Both the position numbers and the translations under genes were made by a program. This document shows, piece after piece, positions 46,016-57,200 of a stretch of 64,000 bases of DNA; the first letter of the stretch is position 1, and each line of letters starts with the position of its first letter. Under the pieces are notes generated by a model that was given only the letters and a program-made list of their open reading frames with translations, did no database searches and was not told the DNA's origin. The DNA comes from Clarkia xantiana subsp. parviflora (taxonomy: Eukaryota; Streptophyta; Magnoliopsida; Myrtales; Onagraceae): the NCBI GenBank assembly GCA_036873135.1, contig JAPTYO010000027.1:825195-889194 (forward strand), read 5' to 3'.

Positions 46016-46697
46016 TGTTGGATCACGGTGGAACTCCGGTACGGACTTTGACGGCAATCCTAGCTCCTTTGCTCCACGCAATCCTGCAAGAGGGGATAGA
46101 CCGGGCGGTGACCCAGAATCCCTCTCCGATGCTTAAATGAGTATCTCGTATGACTGGCAAGCAGTAATCTCAAAGTGTATTGAATTTAACGTAAGTCTTC
46201 TGAGGTGATCTCCTGCCCTTTTATAGGCAAAGAGATGCCTCAGGTACCTAGCGAACCGTTGGGGGTGGTTAGCCCGTATCCCGCGTATCTCGGATGTGAT
46301 CTCGCGTATCTCAGCCATGCCCCGCGTATCTCGGCCACGCTCCGTGTATCTTAACCACGTTCCGCGTATCTCGGCCACGCCCCGCGTATCTTGGCCTTAT
46401 CCTCTGATAACGAGTCCCGACTTCTGTCGGGGACTCCAGAGTTGTTTCGTTGTGTCACCGCTCGGGGCCCCTCGTCATCGTGACAGGGCCAATCATTCTC
46501 AGGGATTCATCATTGGGGCCTACTTAAAGGCTTCTCATCGGGAGCTTCTAGCTCAGCTGTCGGGACCTTGCCTCGTCGGGACTCCCTTCGTCAGGACCCT
46601 TCTCCTTAGGTCATCTTGACCTTCATTTTGGGCCTGGTAGGCCTGTTTGCCGTTTCCTCCCCGTTAAAGGGCCTAACGGTCATAGCGGAACCCATCA
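46016..46697 (-). repeat. 5' LTR of B (right)
   Basis: 682 bp, two differences from the left LTR. A minus-strand TATA box (TATAAAAG) lies at 46218-46225. Confidence 0.95.
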
Positions 46698-48126
46698 TTG
46701 ATCAGGGCAGCAACCCCCCGAGAAAGGCTCAACCAGAGTCGTCAAAAAGAGGGAACAAGGGAAAAGAGAAGGTCAATGACACCCTCCGCCGGCCAAGCGA
46801 GGTGTAATCAACGTTATACACGGAGGACCTGCCGCCGGAGGACAAGTATCTAATGCACGGGACATTTATGCATCCCAAGCAGCAACACTGCCAAAGTACG
46901 GAAAGCGCAAGCAATCCGAGCAAGAAGATTCAGTCATCCAATTCTCAAGGGAAGACTTAAAGCATATTGTTTACCCCCACGATGATGCTTTAGTCATTAC
47001 CATGGACATTGACAGTTACGATGTCAAAAGAATTCTTGTGGATGGTGGAAGTTCCGCTGACATTCTACATGTCAGAGTCCTAGAGCAATTAGGAAAATCT
47101 GTCAAGGACTTGTCCCCAGGAACCTTTTCATTAGTCAGCTTCGCAGGAGCAGCTACACAACCCTTGGGTACAATCACACTTCCTGTCATCCTTGGCCAGG
47201 GGTGGAGAGCATTGCATATCAACGTCACTTTCGTAGTTGTAGAATCCCTCGGAGCCTACAACGGAATCTTGGGACGAACAACAATCAATCCCTATGTGAT
47301 CGTGCCCTCCACCGTCCACCAAAAGATGAAGTTCCCAACAGAACATGGGATTGGGGAAGTGCTCGGCGATCAGATAACCGCACGACGTTGTTACGTCAAT
47401 GCCTTGAGAGCAAAGCACCAATACCATGTGGCCATGATAAATTCCTTCAAGAGGCAGAAAGTTGTTGATAAAAGAAAGAAGCAATTGATGGAACAAGCTG
47501 TTACAGTTTGGAACCAACAGGGAAGCATCCAGTTCTCACCATGGCACCAGATTTGGCTCGTTAAGCAGGAAGAAGACGAGCCAATCATGGAATACTTCAT
47601 CAGATTTGCCTCCAACGCCTCAACCGCGAAAGCAACAAGAGAAGAAGTGATAAGCGTGTTCTATGCAAACATGAACGCCAAATCTTTCCTTCTCTTTGGA
47701 CGAACTCATGGATGGCAAACAACAAAAACCATGGCGGATCTAAAGGATAAGCTGGAGACGGCAGTCTTATGCGAGCAAGAATTGAGGTGGGGTACACCCC
47801 TCAGTTGGGACAAAGGAGTTCGAGCAGAGACGAACAACCAGGAAGACGCAAACTTTGATATCGACAACATCTTCACACCGCTAAACACGGTGGCCGAAGA
47901 CATTTACGTCAACCTGCTGGAAAACAAGCTCCCAAGTCCGCTTGCCCCGGAGACAGCTTTCTTGGGCAACAACATCAGAGAATGGTGCAAGTACCATAAA
48001 ACATGGGGGCACAACACAAACATGTGTCCACCATTAAACTGGGAAATCGAAGAATGCATCACGCTAGGTGCACTGAGGCGATTTGTTGCAACCAACTACG
48101 CGACATCGTCATCAAACCAGCCATAA
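46698..48126 (+). pseudogene. Element C protease and Gag', part after the B insertion
   Basis: Continues the gag of C after B. A frameshift lies near 46795. The frame from about 46800 reads through VINVIHGG and YASQAATLPKYG to the protease motif VDGGSSADIL (47038-47067) and YNGILGRTTINP. It then enters the second Gag-like module without a break, with EYFIRFASNAS, MADLKDKLETAV and zinc knuckle WCKYHKTWGHNTNMC (47983-48027), and stops at 48124-48126. From ATG 47002 this is 374 residues. The protease-Gag' fusion is therefore a true single frame in this copy, which confirms the arrangement seen broken in D. No RT follows. Confidence 0.88.
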
Positions 48127-48880
48127 GAAACGGGAGAAACAACTATCTTTTAGATTACTTTGCGCATTCTAGTACTTCTAGTATAATCAATGTAAATACA
48201 CGCAAGTATCTAATAAAGTCAATCTACATTTGTAGGTACACATCTATCTCTTGCACGATATTTTTTGGATTAAAACGCGAAGACAATTAAACTACGCGCT
48301 TATTACCTACATCAATAATCCAAGAAATCATACCACGTGCAAGCAAAATCTAGCATACGTTATGACAACGTCTATCATCAACAACAAATGGATGACCACA
48401 TAAAAAAGACATCATCATAGAGCCAAACACTTGGAGTTAATCCCAAGACACTATCAAAGACAGCATATTGCAAATACACATAATGAAAGATACTTGCATA
48501 CCTACACCAAAAAGGAGTTTGTTTCTCCTAAGTTGGCATCTATCTCAAGAAGGCGCCGGCAACACAAAGCAATGGCGCTATGCCCACAACCAACTTATAT
48601 GACGCAAGGACAACTTGCGGAATACCTACAAAAAAGGAACTTATAGCAATTCTCTGCCCAAGGTGACGACTATTCAAGAAGCTGTCATCTATAAGCAATA
48701 TCTTGGTTTAACACCAAGATCTACTATCAAAACGACGACTATTCACGGGCGTCAACCACAAGCAATATCTTGGATTAACACCAAGGCCTACCATCAAAAT
48801 AGCATGTCAAGGATAAAGACAAAACCTCACGTTCATAGCCATTCCCTGGAATCAGAACAGGATGAGCAAATACGATAACG
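48127..48880. other. Spacer of C
   Basis: AT-rich non-coding sequence with short local repeats (aatatcttgg.tt.acaccaag at about 48697 and 48757). No gene. Confidence 0.5.
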
Positions 48881-48881
48881 G

Positions 48882-49735
48882 GTTAATCACCCTGCATAAC
48901 GGATGTCCTCTGTCTAGACGACAATCCCATGGTACGAATTCCTTTTATGGGTTCACTCTTTATAACGGATGTCCTCTGTCTAGACGACAATCCCATGATA
49001 CGAATTCCTTTTATGGGTTCACTCTGCATAACGGATGGCCTCTGTTTAGACGACAATCCCATGGCACGAATTCCTTTCATGGGTTCACTCTTTATAACGG
49101 ATGTCCTCTGTCTAGACGAAAATCCCATGATACGAATTCCTTTTATGGGTTCACTCTGCATAACGGATGTCCTCTGTTTAGACGACAATCCCATGGCACG
49201 AATTCCTTTCATGGGTTCACTCTTTATAACGGATGTCCTCTGTCCAGACGACAATCCCATGATACGAATTCCTTTTATGGGTTCACTCTGCATAACGGAT
49301 GTCCTCTGTTTAGACGACAATCCCATGGTACGAATTCCTTTCATTGGTTCACTCTTTATAACGGATGTCCTCTGTTTAGACGACAATCCCATGGTACGAA
49401 TTCCTTTTATGGGTTCACTCTTTATAACGGATGTCCTCTGTCTAGACGACAGTCCCATGGTACGAATTCCTTTTATGGGTTCACTCTTTATAACGGATGT
49501 TCTCTGTCTAGACGACAATCCCATGATACGAATTCCTTTTATGGGTTCACTCTTTATAACGGATGTCCTCTGTCTAGACGACAATCCCATGATACAAATT
49601 CCTTTTATGGGTTCACTCTGCATAACGGATGTCCTCTGTTTAGACGACAATCCCATGTTACGAATTCCTGGTATGGGTGCACCCTTTATAGCGGAAGTCC
49701 TCTTACTAGACGACAATGCCGTACTACAGACTTTT
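48882..49735 (+). repeat. 66-bp tandem array, ~13 copies (element C)
   Basis: ggatgtcctctgtctagacg recurs every 66 bp from 48901. Because 66 is 22 codons and the unit has no stop in several frames, long ORFs of repeated 22-residue units appear on both strands. Arms CCCAT/ATGGG flank gaattcc in each unit. The array sits between Gag' and the antisense gene, like the 131-bp array of D, but is unrelated in sequence. Confidence 0.92.
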
Positions 49736-50503
49736 AAAGCCGTGATGCGTGATTCCTGGATGCAGAAAACATGCATCACAATTCATACTCTCAAAAGTGC
49801 TACATGGTCCCTGGACGCGGGAATCATGTATTACAAATATTTTTGCCAAATATTTTGTCAAACACTTTATAAAATATTTTATGTATCAAACACCTTGCCA
49901 AACATTTTATCAAACAAGAATTTCAAGGTTCAAAAAGCACCTTTTCAAAAACCCAAAAGTTTTTACGTATGCTTCCCCAACGCGGGTTGATACACGCTGG
50001 CAGGTGCGCACCCTGTTTAAAACTCATAAAATTTACAAGTAGAGTCTTGTACAACGTCGCCTTAGAGTGGAACTAAGAGACGGTATAAACTAGTATCTTG
50101 CTCAAGCAAAGAAGACACATTGCAAACATACTACTTGTTAAGTCGCTATACGCGAGTCACTTGACAAGTTTCGACTGATATAGTGTCAAGCTATGCAGGA
50201 AGACGTACAACATGCACAACGCATTGTACAAACAATCTTGAATCAGAAAGTGGCTATCGGTCACGATTGCGGGGACTACGTTTACACTACTAGTCATCCA
50301 CGTCCAGTAAACACAGTAAGCGATAACGGTATGAAATATTACTAACAAGTTATCATGCAAACTGCTGTGTAAAAAACAGGTTCATACGACGTAGTTCAAA
50401 GCGAACAAGTCACAAACAACAACTCCAACAAGTTTCTAAACATAGAAGCCGGGGGGCAAACGAGCTCATAAACGAGTTCAACACATCGAAAAGATGACAC
50501 AAA
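49736..50503. other. Spacer between array and antisense gene of C
   Basis: AT-rich; some caaacattttatcaaac-type local repetition at 49840-49920. No gene is seen. Confidence 0.5.
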
Positions 50504-52835
50504 TCAAAGGAGTCCATCATCCCTGACAGGGCTGGGCGGAACAGGCAGATGTTGCACATTAGTGCCGCCACCATGTTCTCCAAACAAAAATGCAAACTCA
50601 GATGTTGCAGTATCTAAGCGACGAAACTCGGCAACTTGCCCAACAGCAGACTCCGCATATGGCCCTAACTTGTCAAAAGGAAAGCCAGGAGCAAGAATAC
50701 TCACTCTACGAATAAAGTCCTCAGCAAACTCGCTGAGCATCGGAGTGGCCTTCGCTGTGGCAGAAGTAGTAACTGCGCTATCAAATCCAGGGGTAGAAGG
50801 AAACTTGCTAAGTCCCTCTTCAATGCCAGCCTTCATCTCTGCCTCACGAACTTCCGGCAGGCAACCTTGTGCTTGCTTGCGTTATCAGAAATTGCCTTCT
50901 CAATGGCGGCGTTCTCAGATTCAAGCTGAACAAGGCTGGCATGATCAGACTCATAACGAGCATCAAAATCCGTCTTCTTCAATGAAAGACGGCGCACTTC
51001 ACCATTAGCTTCCTCAAGCTCCTTGGACAAAGTGGCAGCTTTGTCAGCAATGGCACGGTTCTCCTGAACAAGCTCTAACATGAAAGAGGCCATGTGTACC
51101 ATGTCGGAAACAACCTGAAAACAAGGACACAATAAACATACATGTTCGTGAACAACGAACGTAGCGAAGTGGAAAATATACTCACTGGAGTGAATCCAGA
51201 CAACGATCTCTCAACAAATGTTCGTGCTTCCTCGTCACTCGAGGGTCGGATAACTCGATCACCAGGAGGAGTAGATCGATGAAGAACACGCACGCCAACT
51301 TCAGGCATGCTCAGCTGAGAGTTCTTGGGAAAAGTAACATCTCTTGCCACGTACGGCATCCACTTACCATCTGAAATATCACCGTCCAAAGGACGAAGCA
51401 AATCCGCACGTCCAAGTGGCGGGATCGCTACATGTAAACCAAGCAGCATCATACAAAAGCCAAAAATAAAGCATATAAAGGCAACGCATCCTCGCTACCA
51501 GAAAGAAGAGAACGTTCCAAAAAGAAGAGAACGTTCCACCTCGGACCGCTCCTTCGAGCGGGGGGCAGACAACGCATCCTCGCTACCGCCAACTCCCTTC
51601 CCTTTATGGCAGGAAGGAGTAGGAACGGTCACAGTAGTCTTCGGACGCTTTGAACTGCTCGAAGAACGCGCCCCAGTGGTGGACCGTTTGGAAGAGTCAG
51701 GAACAGCAACAACGCGGTCAGTAACAAGCGCCGTACGACCTGCAAGTAGCACACAAAGTTACAACCCAACTGAGAAAATTATTCTCTCAAAAAAGCTATC
51801 TATCTTTACCGCGTCCAGAAGTCGCTGATGATCCGGAAACAAGTGGGGGAACGATCCTCCCGCTAGAAGCAATCTTGCGAGCGGCCGCCGTCTGCAAGGA
51901 CGAGCTTTTTCCGTCAAACCAACCTACAGTGCAACACGGTAGAAAGTTATAAAAGTGATCAACATACCGAAGTTGCAGAAGGGAGCACATGGATCCCAGC
52001 ATCAATCAATTCTTGATCGGATGCACGCAACGAGCAAGTAAAGCCGCGCGTTTGTTGACAACGATATATCTTCTTTATCACTTCCTTATCCGACGTGGAG
52101 AGTTCCCGAAAAGCAGGTGCGGGATCAAATTTCTGAACGTACTCGACGTCCCAAGTTGTCCCTGCATCATGAACAAAGAAGTAATGATGCCGCCAATGGT
52201 CGGCAGACCGATCCGCGGTAGCGACCAATCGGTAGCTAGGATCCCACTTGGCTTCCCCAAGACCAAGTGCCTCAAAGCCATCGCTCTGCAAGTTTGGCCA
52301 ACGAACTTTCACACCGCATAATCCCGCTGAGTCTGAACTCTTAAGCTGATAGAAACAGCGAAAGAGGGTGCGAGAATAACGCCAGGATTGCTTGTGAAGC
52401 AACACTCGGAAACAAGTCCATACTCTAATCCCGTTCGGCGCGAGATCTAAAGGGGAAATCCCATATCCGCTGCAAAGATCAACCAAGTCGGAACAGTAGG
52501 GAAACCGCAAACCCTCTCTAACGTGTGATGTGTACACAACGGATAAATCTACAGGCGGAGGAGTAGCATCTCCCAGACTGCTATCAGGAAGTACCTCAAA
52601 GGGGTAGAAAGCCTCGGTACAAGCATCAAGTCCGGAAGCACTCGCATACAAGGTAAACAGGGATCTATCCAAGCGGTTAGTAGAATACCTAACCAATGCC
52701 TCAGTCTCTCCAGCGGGAGGTACCCCAACAGCTATCTAAAACACTATCTGCCGGCAAGACCAGGTCTACGTCCAAGACATCCTCTATATCGGAATTAAAG
52801 GGAGTCTGCAACAGAGAAGTGGTGAACTTACTCAT
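50504..52835 (-). pseudogene. Antisense multi-exon gene of C
   Basis: Homologue of 4325-6657. It starts ATGAGTAAG at 52835. Exon 1 contains EGLRFPYCSDLVDLC and IRVWTCFRVLLH, with a frameshift near 52700. Introns at places equivalent to D: 51892-51967 (phase 0, GTATGT donor as in D), 51740-51809 (phase 1), and 51115-51185 (phase 0, just before the coiled-coil exon). Exon 3 shares PSC.KGKG with D; exon 4 shares P.VGVRV..RS.PP.DR. The coiled-coil frame ends in TGA (50835-50833), overlapping the ATG (50836-50834) of a last ORF with FIRRVSILAPGFPF. Exon and intron positions match D although sequences have diverged widely, so the gene was kept by selection before this copy decayed. Role unknown. 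Confidence 0.7.
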
Positions 52836-52909
52836 TGTATCACCGCGATCAAAGGGAAGGAAGCTCCACAAGAAGTTACTACAATCCCACAACCTGCAAG
52901 AAGCAATCA

Positions 52910-53450
52910 ACATCAATGCGCGTATCAAAGTTAACGCGCGTATCAACATCAATGCGCGTATCAAAGTTAACGCGCGTATCAACATCAATGCGCGTATCAA
53001 AGTTAACGCGCGTATCAACATCAATGCGCGTATCAAGGTTAACGCGCGTATCAACATCAATGCGCGTATCAAAGTTAACGCGCGTATCAACATCAATGCG
53101 CGTATCAAAGTTAACGCGCGTATCAACATCAATGCGCGTATCAAGGTTAACGCGCATATCAACATCAATGCGCGTATCAAGGTTAACGCACGTATCAACA
53201 TCAATGCGCGTATCAAGGTTAACGCGCGTATCAACATCAATGCGCGTATCAAAGTTAACGCGCGTATCAACATCAATGCGTGTATCCAAGTTAACGCGCG
53301 TATCAACATCAATGCGCGTATCAAGCTTAACGCGCGTATCAACATCTATGCGCGTATCCAAGTCAACGCATGTATCAAAAGTCAATGCACATATCAAAAG
53401 TCAACGCACGTATCAAAAGTCAACGCGCGTATCAAAAAGTCAACGCACAT
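52910..53450. repeat. 36-bp (2 x 18) tandem array upstream of the antisense gene of C
   Basis: gcgcgtatcaaagttaac and gcgcgtatcaacatcaat alternate about 13 times, then decay into gtatcaaaagtcaacgc words. The unit is 12 codons long and free of stops, so both strands show spurious ORFs. It lies 75 bp upstream of the antisense ATG; D has no such array. Confidence 0.92.
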
Positions 53451-54842
53451 GACCAAGTTTCACACACATAGTGAAATTGGTACGTACCATGGAAGGGACT
53501 AGCATCCTAAGGGGCTATCATGCAAACGGGGGATTAACGCGATAAACCGTAAGAATCGGATACGGCAACGCTTAAGGAAATTTTTTCTCTAAGACATCAA
53601 GACGACAAGTGACTATGTCCAAAGTTATTGGGCAATCCCCGTCAACCAAAAAACCCGCCAAGAAGGAAAATAATGCATTTCGACCAAAAAAGCTTCTACA
53701 CGAAGATACGGGGAATTCTATATCAAATACCCATGGAAAAGGAAAATCGCCTAAATTATGGACAAACGACGATAATGACGGCAATCAATCAGCAATTACT
53801 CGACGTATAAGCCTCAGCAAGCAGTCCCACATGTCGACAACGAAAAATGACTTAAACAAGCAACAACACGGTGACATCGACATTCAAGTCGAAGCTGTCC
53901 TAAGAATTCGAGTTTCCAAAGTACCTCAAAATGTGACGAAAGGTATTCCAATGGACTCCCCTCGTCGAGACGATTCCGGAAAGGTGTGGACAGAAACGAG
54001 GCAAGCCCGGGAAGGCGGCGCGTGGGCCACACGCTCCGGCGAAGCCACTCCACTCGCGGCGGCGCGTGAGGGCGCGTGCGGGGTCCTCTGGCGGCTCCGA
54101 AGGTGGCGCTGGAATCCTTGAGACGAACCGAGTCGAATGATGGTGTCAACTTCCAAAAACAAGCCAAGAATCAGATCTAGGCTCCACGACGGCAAAGAAA
54201 TTTTGCACACAAAAGCAATTTCGGGAAAGGGTGAATGAATTACCTGCAAAGGGAGTGGAATGATGAATTCTTAGGATGCTGGAAGGATAAATGGGGATGT
54301 GTGTATTTACTAATCCCAAAGAGATGCTTTATGGATAAGGATCAAAGGATTAGTTTACCTACACTCAAGACTAAACCCCTACGGTATACTCAACCCTCTC
54401 CTTCTAAAATATCTATTCCTATACATGTCTCGACATTGCACGTATCAAGTCCATTACTATACTCGTATGTTGCAATCACATAATTCATGATTCGGTAATC
54501 ACTTAGTCATTTTAGAAACGTACGATTTCTACTTCTTGCATTGCGTAATTACAATCTTGCCATGACTATTACTTATGTACGCATATGGATAGATACATGT
54601 TCGCATAGCGCATTACCGTTTGCTCATGTCCCCGAAGATAATCATATTCGCGCATATACATTTCCTATTGCACTAATCATTATGATAGGAAACAAAGCCA
54701 TTCGGCCGGAAAATCAAGCGACGGACGAAATCAAGATGCTTGTGTCCGACCAACGATCAAAACCGAAAGGTTAGCGTCAAACTCAAATTGGACAAATATC
54801 CTAACTTAAAATAGAGTCAAGAGAGGTTCTAAACCGTTACTT
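53451..54842. other. Region between 36-bp array and 3' LTR of C
   Basis: Non-coding. It includes a GC-rich block at about 53990-54120, like the one of D at 7655-7765, and AT-rich DNA. By position it is upstream of the antisense gene. No family-supported ORF. Confidence 0.5.
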
Positions 54843-54843
54843 G

Positions 54844-54856
54844 ACTCGGGGGCAAG
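54844..54856 (+). promoter_or_regulatory. Polypurine tract of C
   Basis: ACTCGGGGGCAAG before the LTR start TGATGG; identical to D. Confidence 0.85.
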
Positions 54857-55671
54857 TGATGGATAAATGTCCAATTCGGGTTCGTGTTTACATTTCGGGC
54901 CTCGTAAACGTGTCGAAAATTACATCTCGGTTTAAAAACATCTCCCACGGTATCAAAACGGTCCGGAAGCGCCTTTACGCGCGTCCGGACCGGACCTCCG
55001 GGTTGCGCGGTAATCCGGACGTTCGGGTTGCGCGGCAATCCGGACGTCCGAGTTGCGCGGCAATCCGGACCTCGCCGAATTGCCCAAATTCGACGAGGTC
55101 CGGATTACCTTACGGGTATCGCGCGACTACCGTATCCGCGATTACCGTTGCGTGTAGAGAAGTCAAGTTCGCACATTACCAATATGGATGACGGTTACCG
55201 CATGATCTTGAACCGTCATCAAACCGCTTTAAAACCGGGTCCGGTCCCAAGAAAGCCTATAAATAGGAGGTCTTGGCCACCCATTTTGACACATTCTCTC
55301 ATTTGCCCAACTTTGGTATTTTGAGCTCTGGCTTCTCTCTAGAAATTCTCTCTCTCTAGAAATTACCTTTTTGCCACTATAGTGACTTAAGCATCGGAGA
55401 GGGCTCCGCTAGCACCCCCCCCCCCCCCCCTCTCCGTGGTAGCATTGGTCCTTAGTGCAGGATCCGACGTTTGGGACACAACCGAGTCACATCCATACCG
55501 AGTCACATCCGTACCGAGTCACATCCGTACCGAGTCACAGCCAATCCGAGACACAATCCTCACAAGGGAGCAAGTCTGAACACTCGTCAGTGGCCCAACC
55601 TCCGACGGAAGGGTTACAGCCCGCACAACCACAGACGCATCCTCACGACCTTGTTCAATCCGGACGCAACA
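54857..55671 (+). repeat. 3' LTR of C
   Basis: 815 bp, against 749 bp for the 5' LTR. The extra 66 bp is a tandem expansion of cggttgcgcggcaatccgga-type units at about 54985-55070. I count about 14 substitutions elsewhere. TATAAATA lies at 55258-55265. A long inverted repeat (ggacctcg...cgaggtcc) lies at 55062-55106. The duplication gtgtc follows. Confidence 0.93.
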
Positions 55672-57200
55672 GTGTCGACCTCCTGGATGGACCTTACAAC
55701 CAATGTATGACGTAGACAGTGATTTCTAATCACGGCTTCTCAAGTGCCCCGGTTATTGCTCAATCTCGTCTGGGGATGCCCCATGGCTAGCACCTACCGG
55801 GTTAGGCTCGTCGCATGCAGGATGAATGGTCTGGTTGATGAACACACATGGATGGTGTTGAGTTCGGCACGGTAGTCCGCAAATGGTAAATTTGGGCATA
55901 AATATCGCCCGAGATATCTGGGATAAATTCGACAGCTTGCGGCAAGCAAAGGGCCGCGCACGAGATGTGCTCTTCAGGGGCTTTGATTAGGATGATTATC
56001 CAAACTGCACAATGATTAAGGAAAAACTCATATTCCGGGGATAAAAATGATCACAACTTTTCTTACCTGGGTGTTGGATTTTTCTAGTGGGAAATGTGCT
56101 CGCTATGCGACTGGACCTGCTTCATGTCCTGATTTTCCCGCTCCATCTAGAAAACAAAACTTGTATATATGAACACCTGCCGGAAAGTAAATGCCCCTGG
56201 ACCTCTGATGGAAGGCACCAACAATAATGTTTTCATTGCTTGGCATCTAAAATGTTCATTGATCAGCACATTGAGTCTTCACGAGACTCTCGATAATCTC
56301 TTGATATTTTCCCATCTCCGGACATGTCCGATCTCAATAGGAGATGCCCCTTGGTTACCACCGACCGGTTTAGACCTCACCGTAAAACAGAAGTACAACT
56401 TGGTTCAGGGACGCATATGAATTCCACATATGGTAGGTGGAATTTTGACATGTAAGTTCTTTTGGGCAGTCACATTTCACGTGGTTGCGACCTCGGTCAA
56501 AATGGTCGTCTTATCTGAAAAAGAGTAGGGACACTCAAATCTCAAGGAAAAATCAAGTACTATTCATCATACCTGAGCGTTGGATATCCCGAGTGCGCAA
56601 TTTGTGCTTCATGCAACTGGACGGCTGCACGTTCTTTTTTGTTGCCCCATCTGGCCGACACAACTTGTATGTGCGACATACCTATCCAAGGGTACCTGAA
56701 AAGACCAGACACAAAAGTTAGTATAAAGAATCAAATGAGTCATGCATGATTTTTCGGAAAACTTCCAATGTCATTCATTTCATAATTTCGATTACATTTC
56801 AGAAAGAATCAAAATTTATGATCTAAGGTGTTTTGAACTAGCTTGGAGTTTAATGAGTTCGCTGAGTGCACTATCTGGCTCGAACGCACGATAGATGTTC
56901 AAAATGAAGTTTTTTTCAAAAGGATTTTCTCGTCCTTTGTTTAAGCTCGAATAGTCACACTCAACTAAACATTTAAACTGTTTTTTCAAAAAAATCAAAA
57001 TCAGAATCAAATCTCTTTTTCAAAACGCTAGCTCATGCAAAGGTTGAGACGATCATGCCGAAAAAGTGCAATACACCTTGGATAAAAACGAATGACACTT
57101 TGAGTTTTTTTTTTAAATGCTCATGCATGCTCGAAAGTTAAAGTTCTACTGTTAAGAAAGTTACAACTTACAACCGGTTTACCTGAATGACACATATGGA
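55672..57200 (-). other. F2 internal region, right part
   Basis: Continues F2 after C. It contains two related modules (about 55700-55800 and 56270-56420), each with a gatgcccc.tgg word; F1 has only one fused module, so F1 probably lost the DNA between them. No gene. Confidence 0.6.

Larger units (their letters stand above)
38447..46697 (-). mobile_element. Element B: young Tat-lineage retrotransposon nested in gag of C
   Basis: Two 682-bp LTRs differ at two positions by my count. The duplication ttgat lies at 38442-38446 and 46698-46702. Minus-strand order: 5' LTR, PBS, broken gag, protease-RT-RNase H, second RNase H, integrase, 26-bp array, 3' LTR. The antisense gene has been deleted, leaving only its edges. 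Two RNase H domains are typical of the Tat lineage. Confidence 0.93.
35936..55671 (+). mobile_element. Element C: complete non-autonomous retrotransposon (Gag-protease-Gag' plus antisense gene), split by B
   Basis: Flanked by a perfect duplication, gtgtc. Without B it is about 11.5 kb: 5' LTR, PBS, gag-protease-Gag', 66-bp array, antisense multi-exon gene, 36-bp array, polypurine tract, 3' LTR. Both ends are in the window, so the absence of RT, RNase H and integrase is a property of the element and not of the view. It is homologous in layout and protein to D. Confidence 0.93.

Noticed and set aside
48862..49990. Long ORFs on both strands with 22-residue repeats
   Set aside because: They result from a stop-free 66-bp tandem array read in several frames; no family match and both strands equally open.
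52701..53502. ORFs with 12-residue repeats (NARIN/MRVSKLTRVSTS types)
   Set aside because: Product of the 36-bp array, which lacks stops in several frames on both strands.
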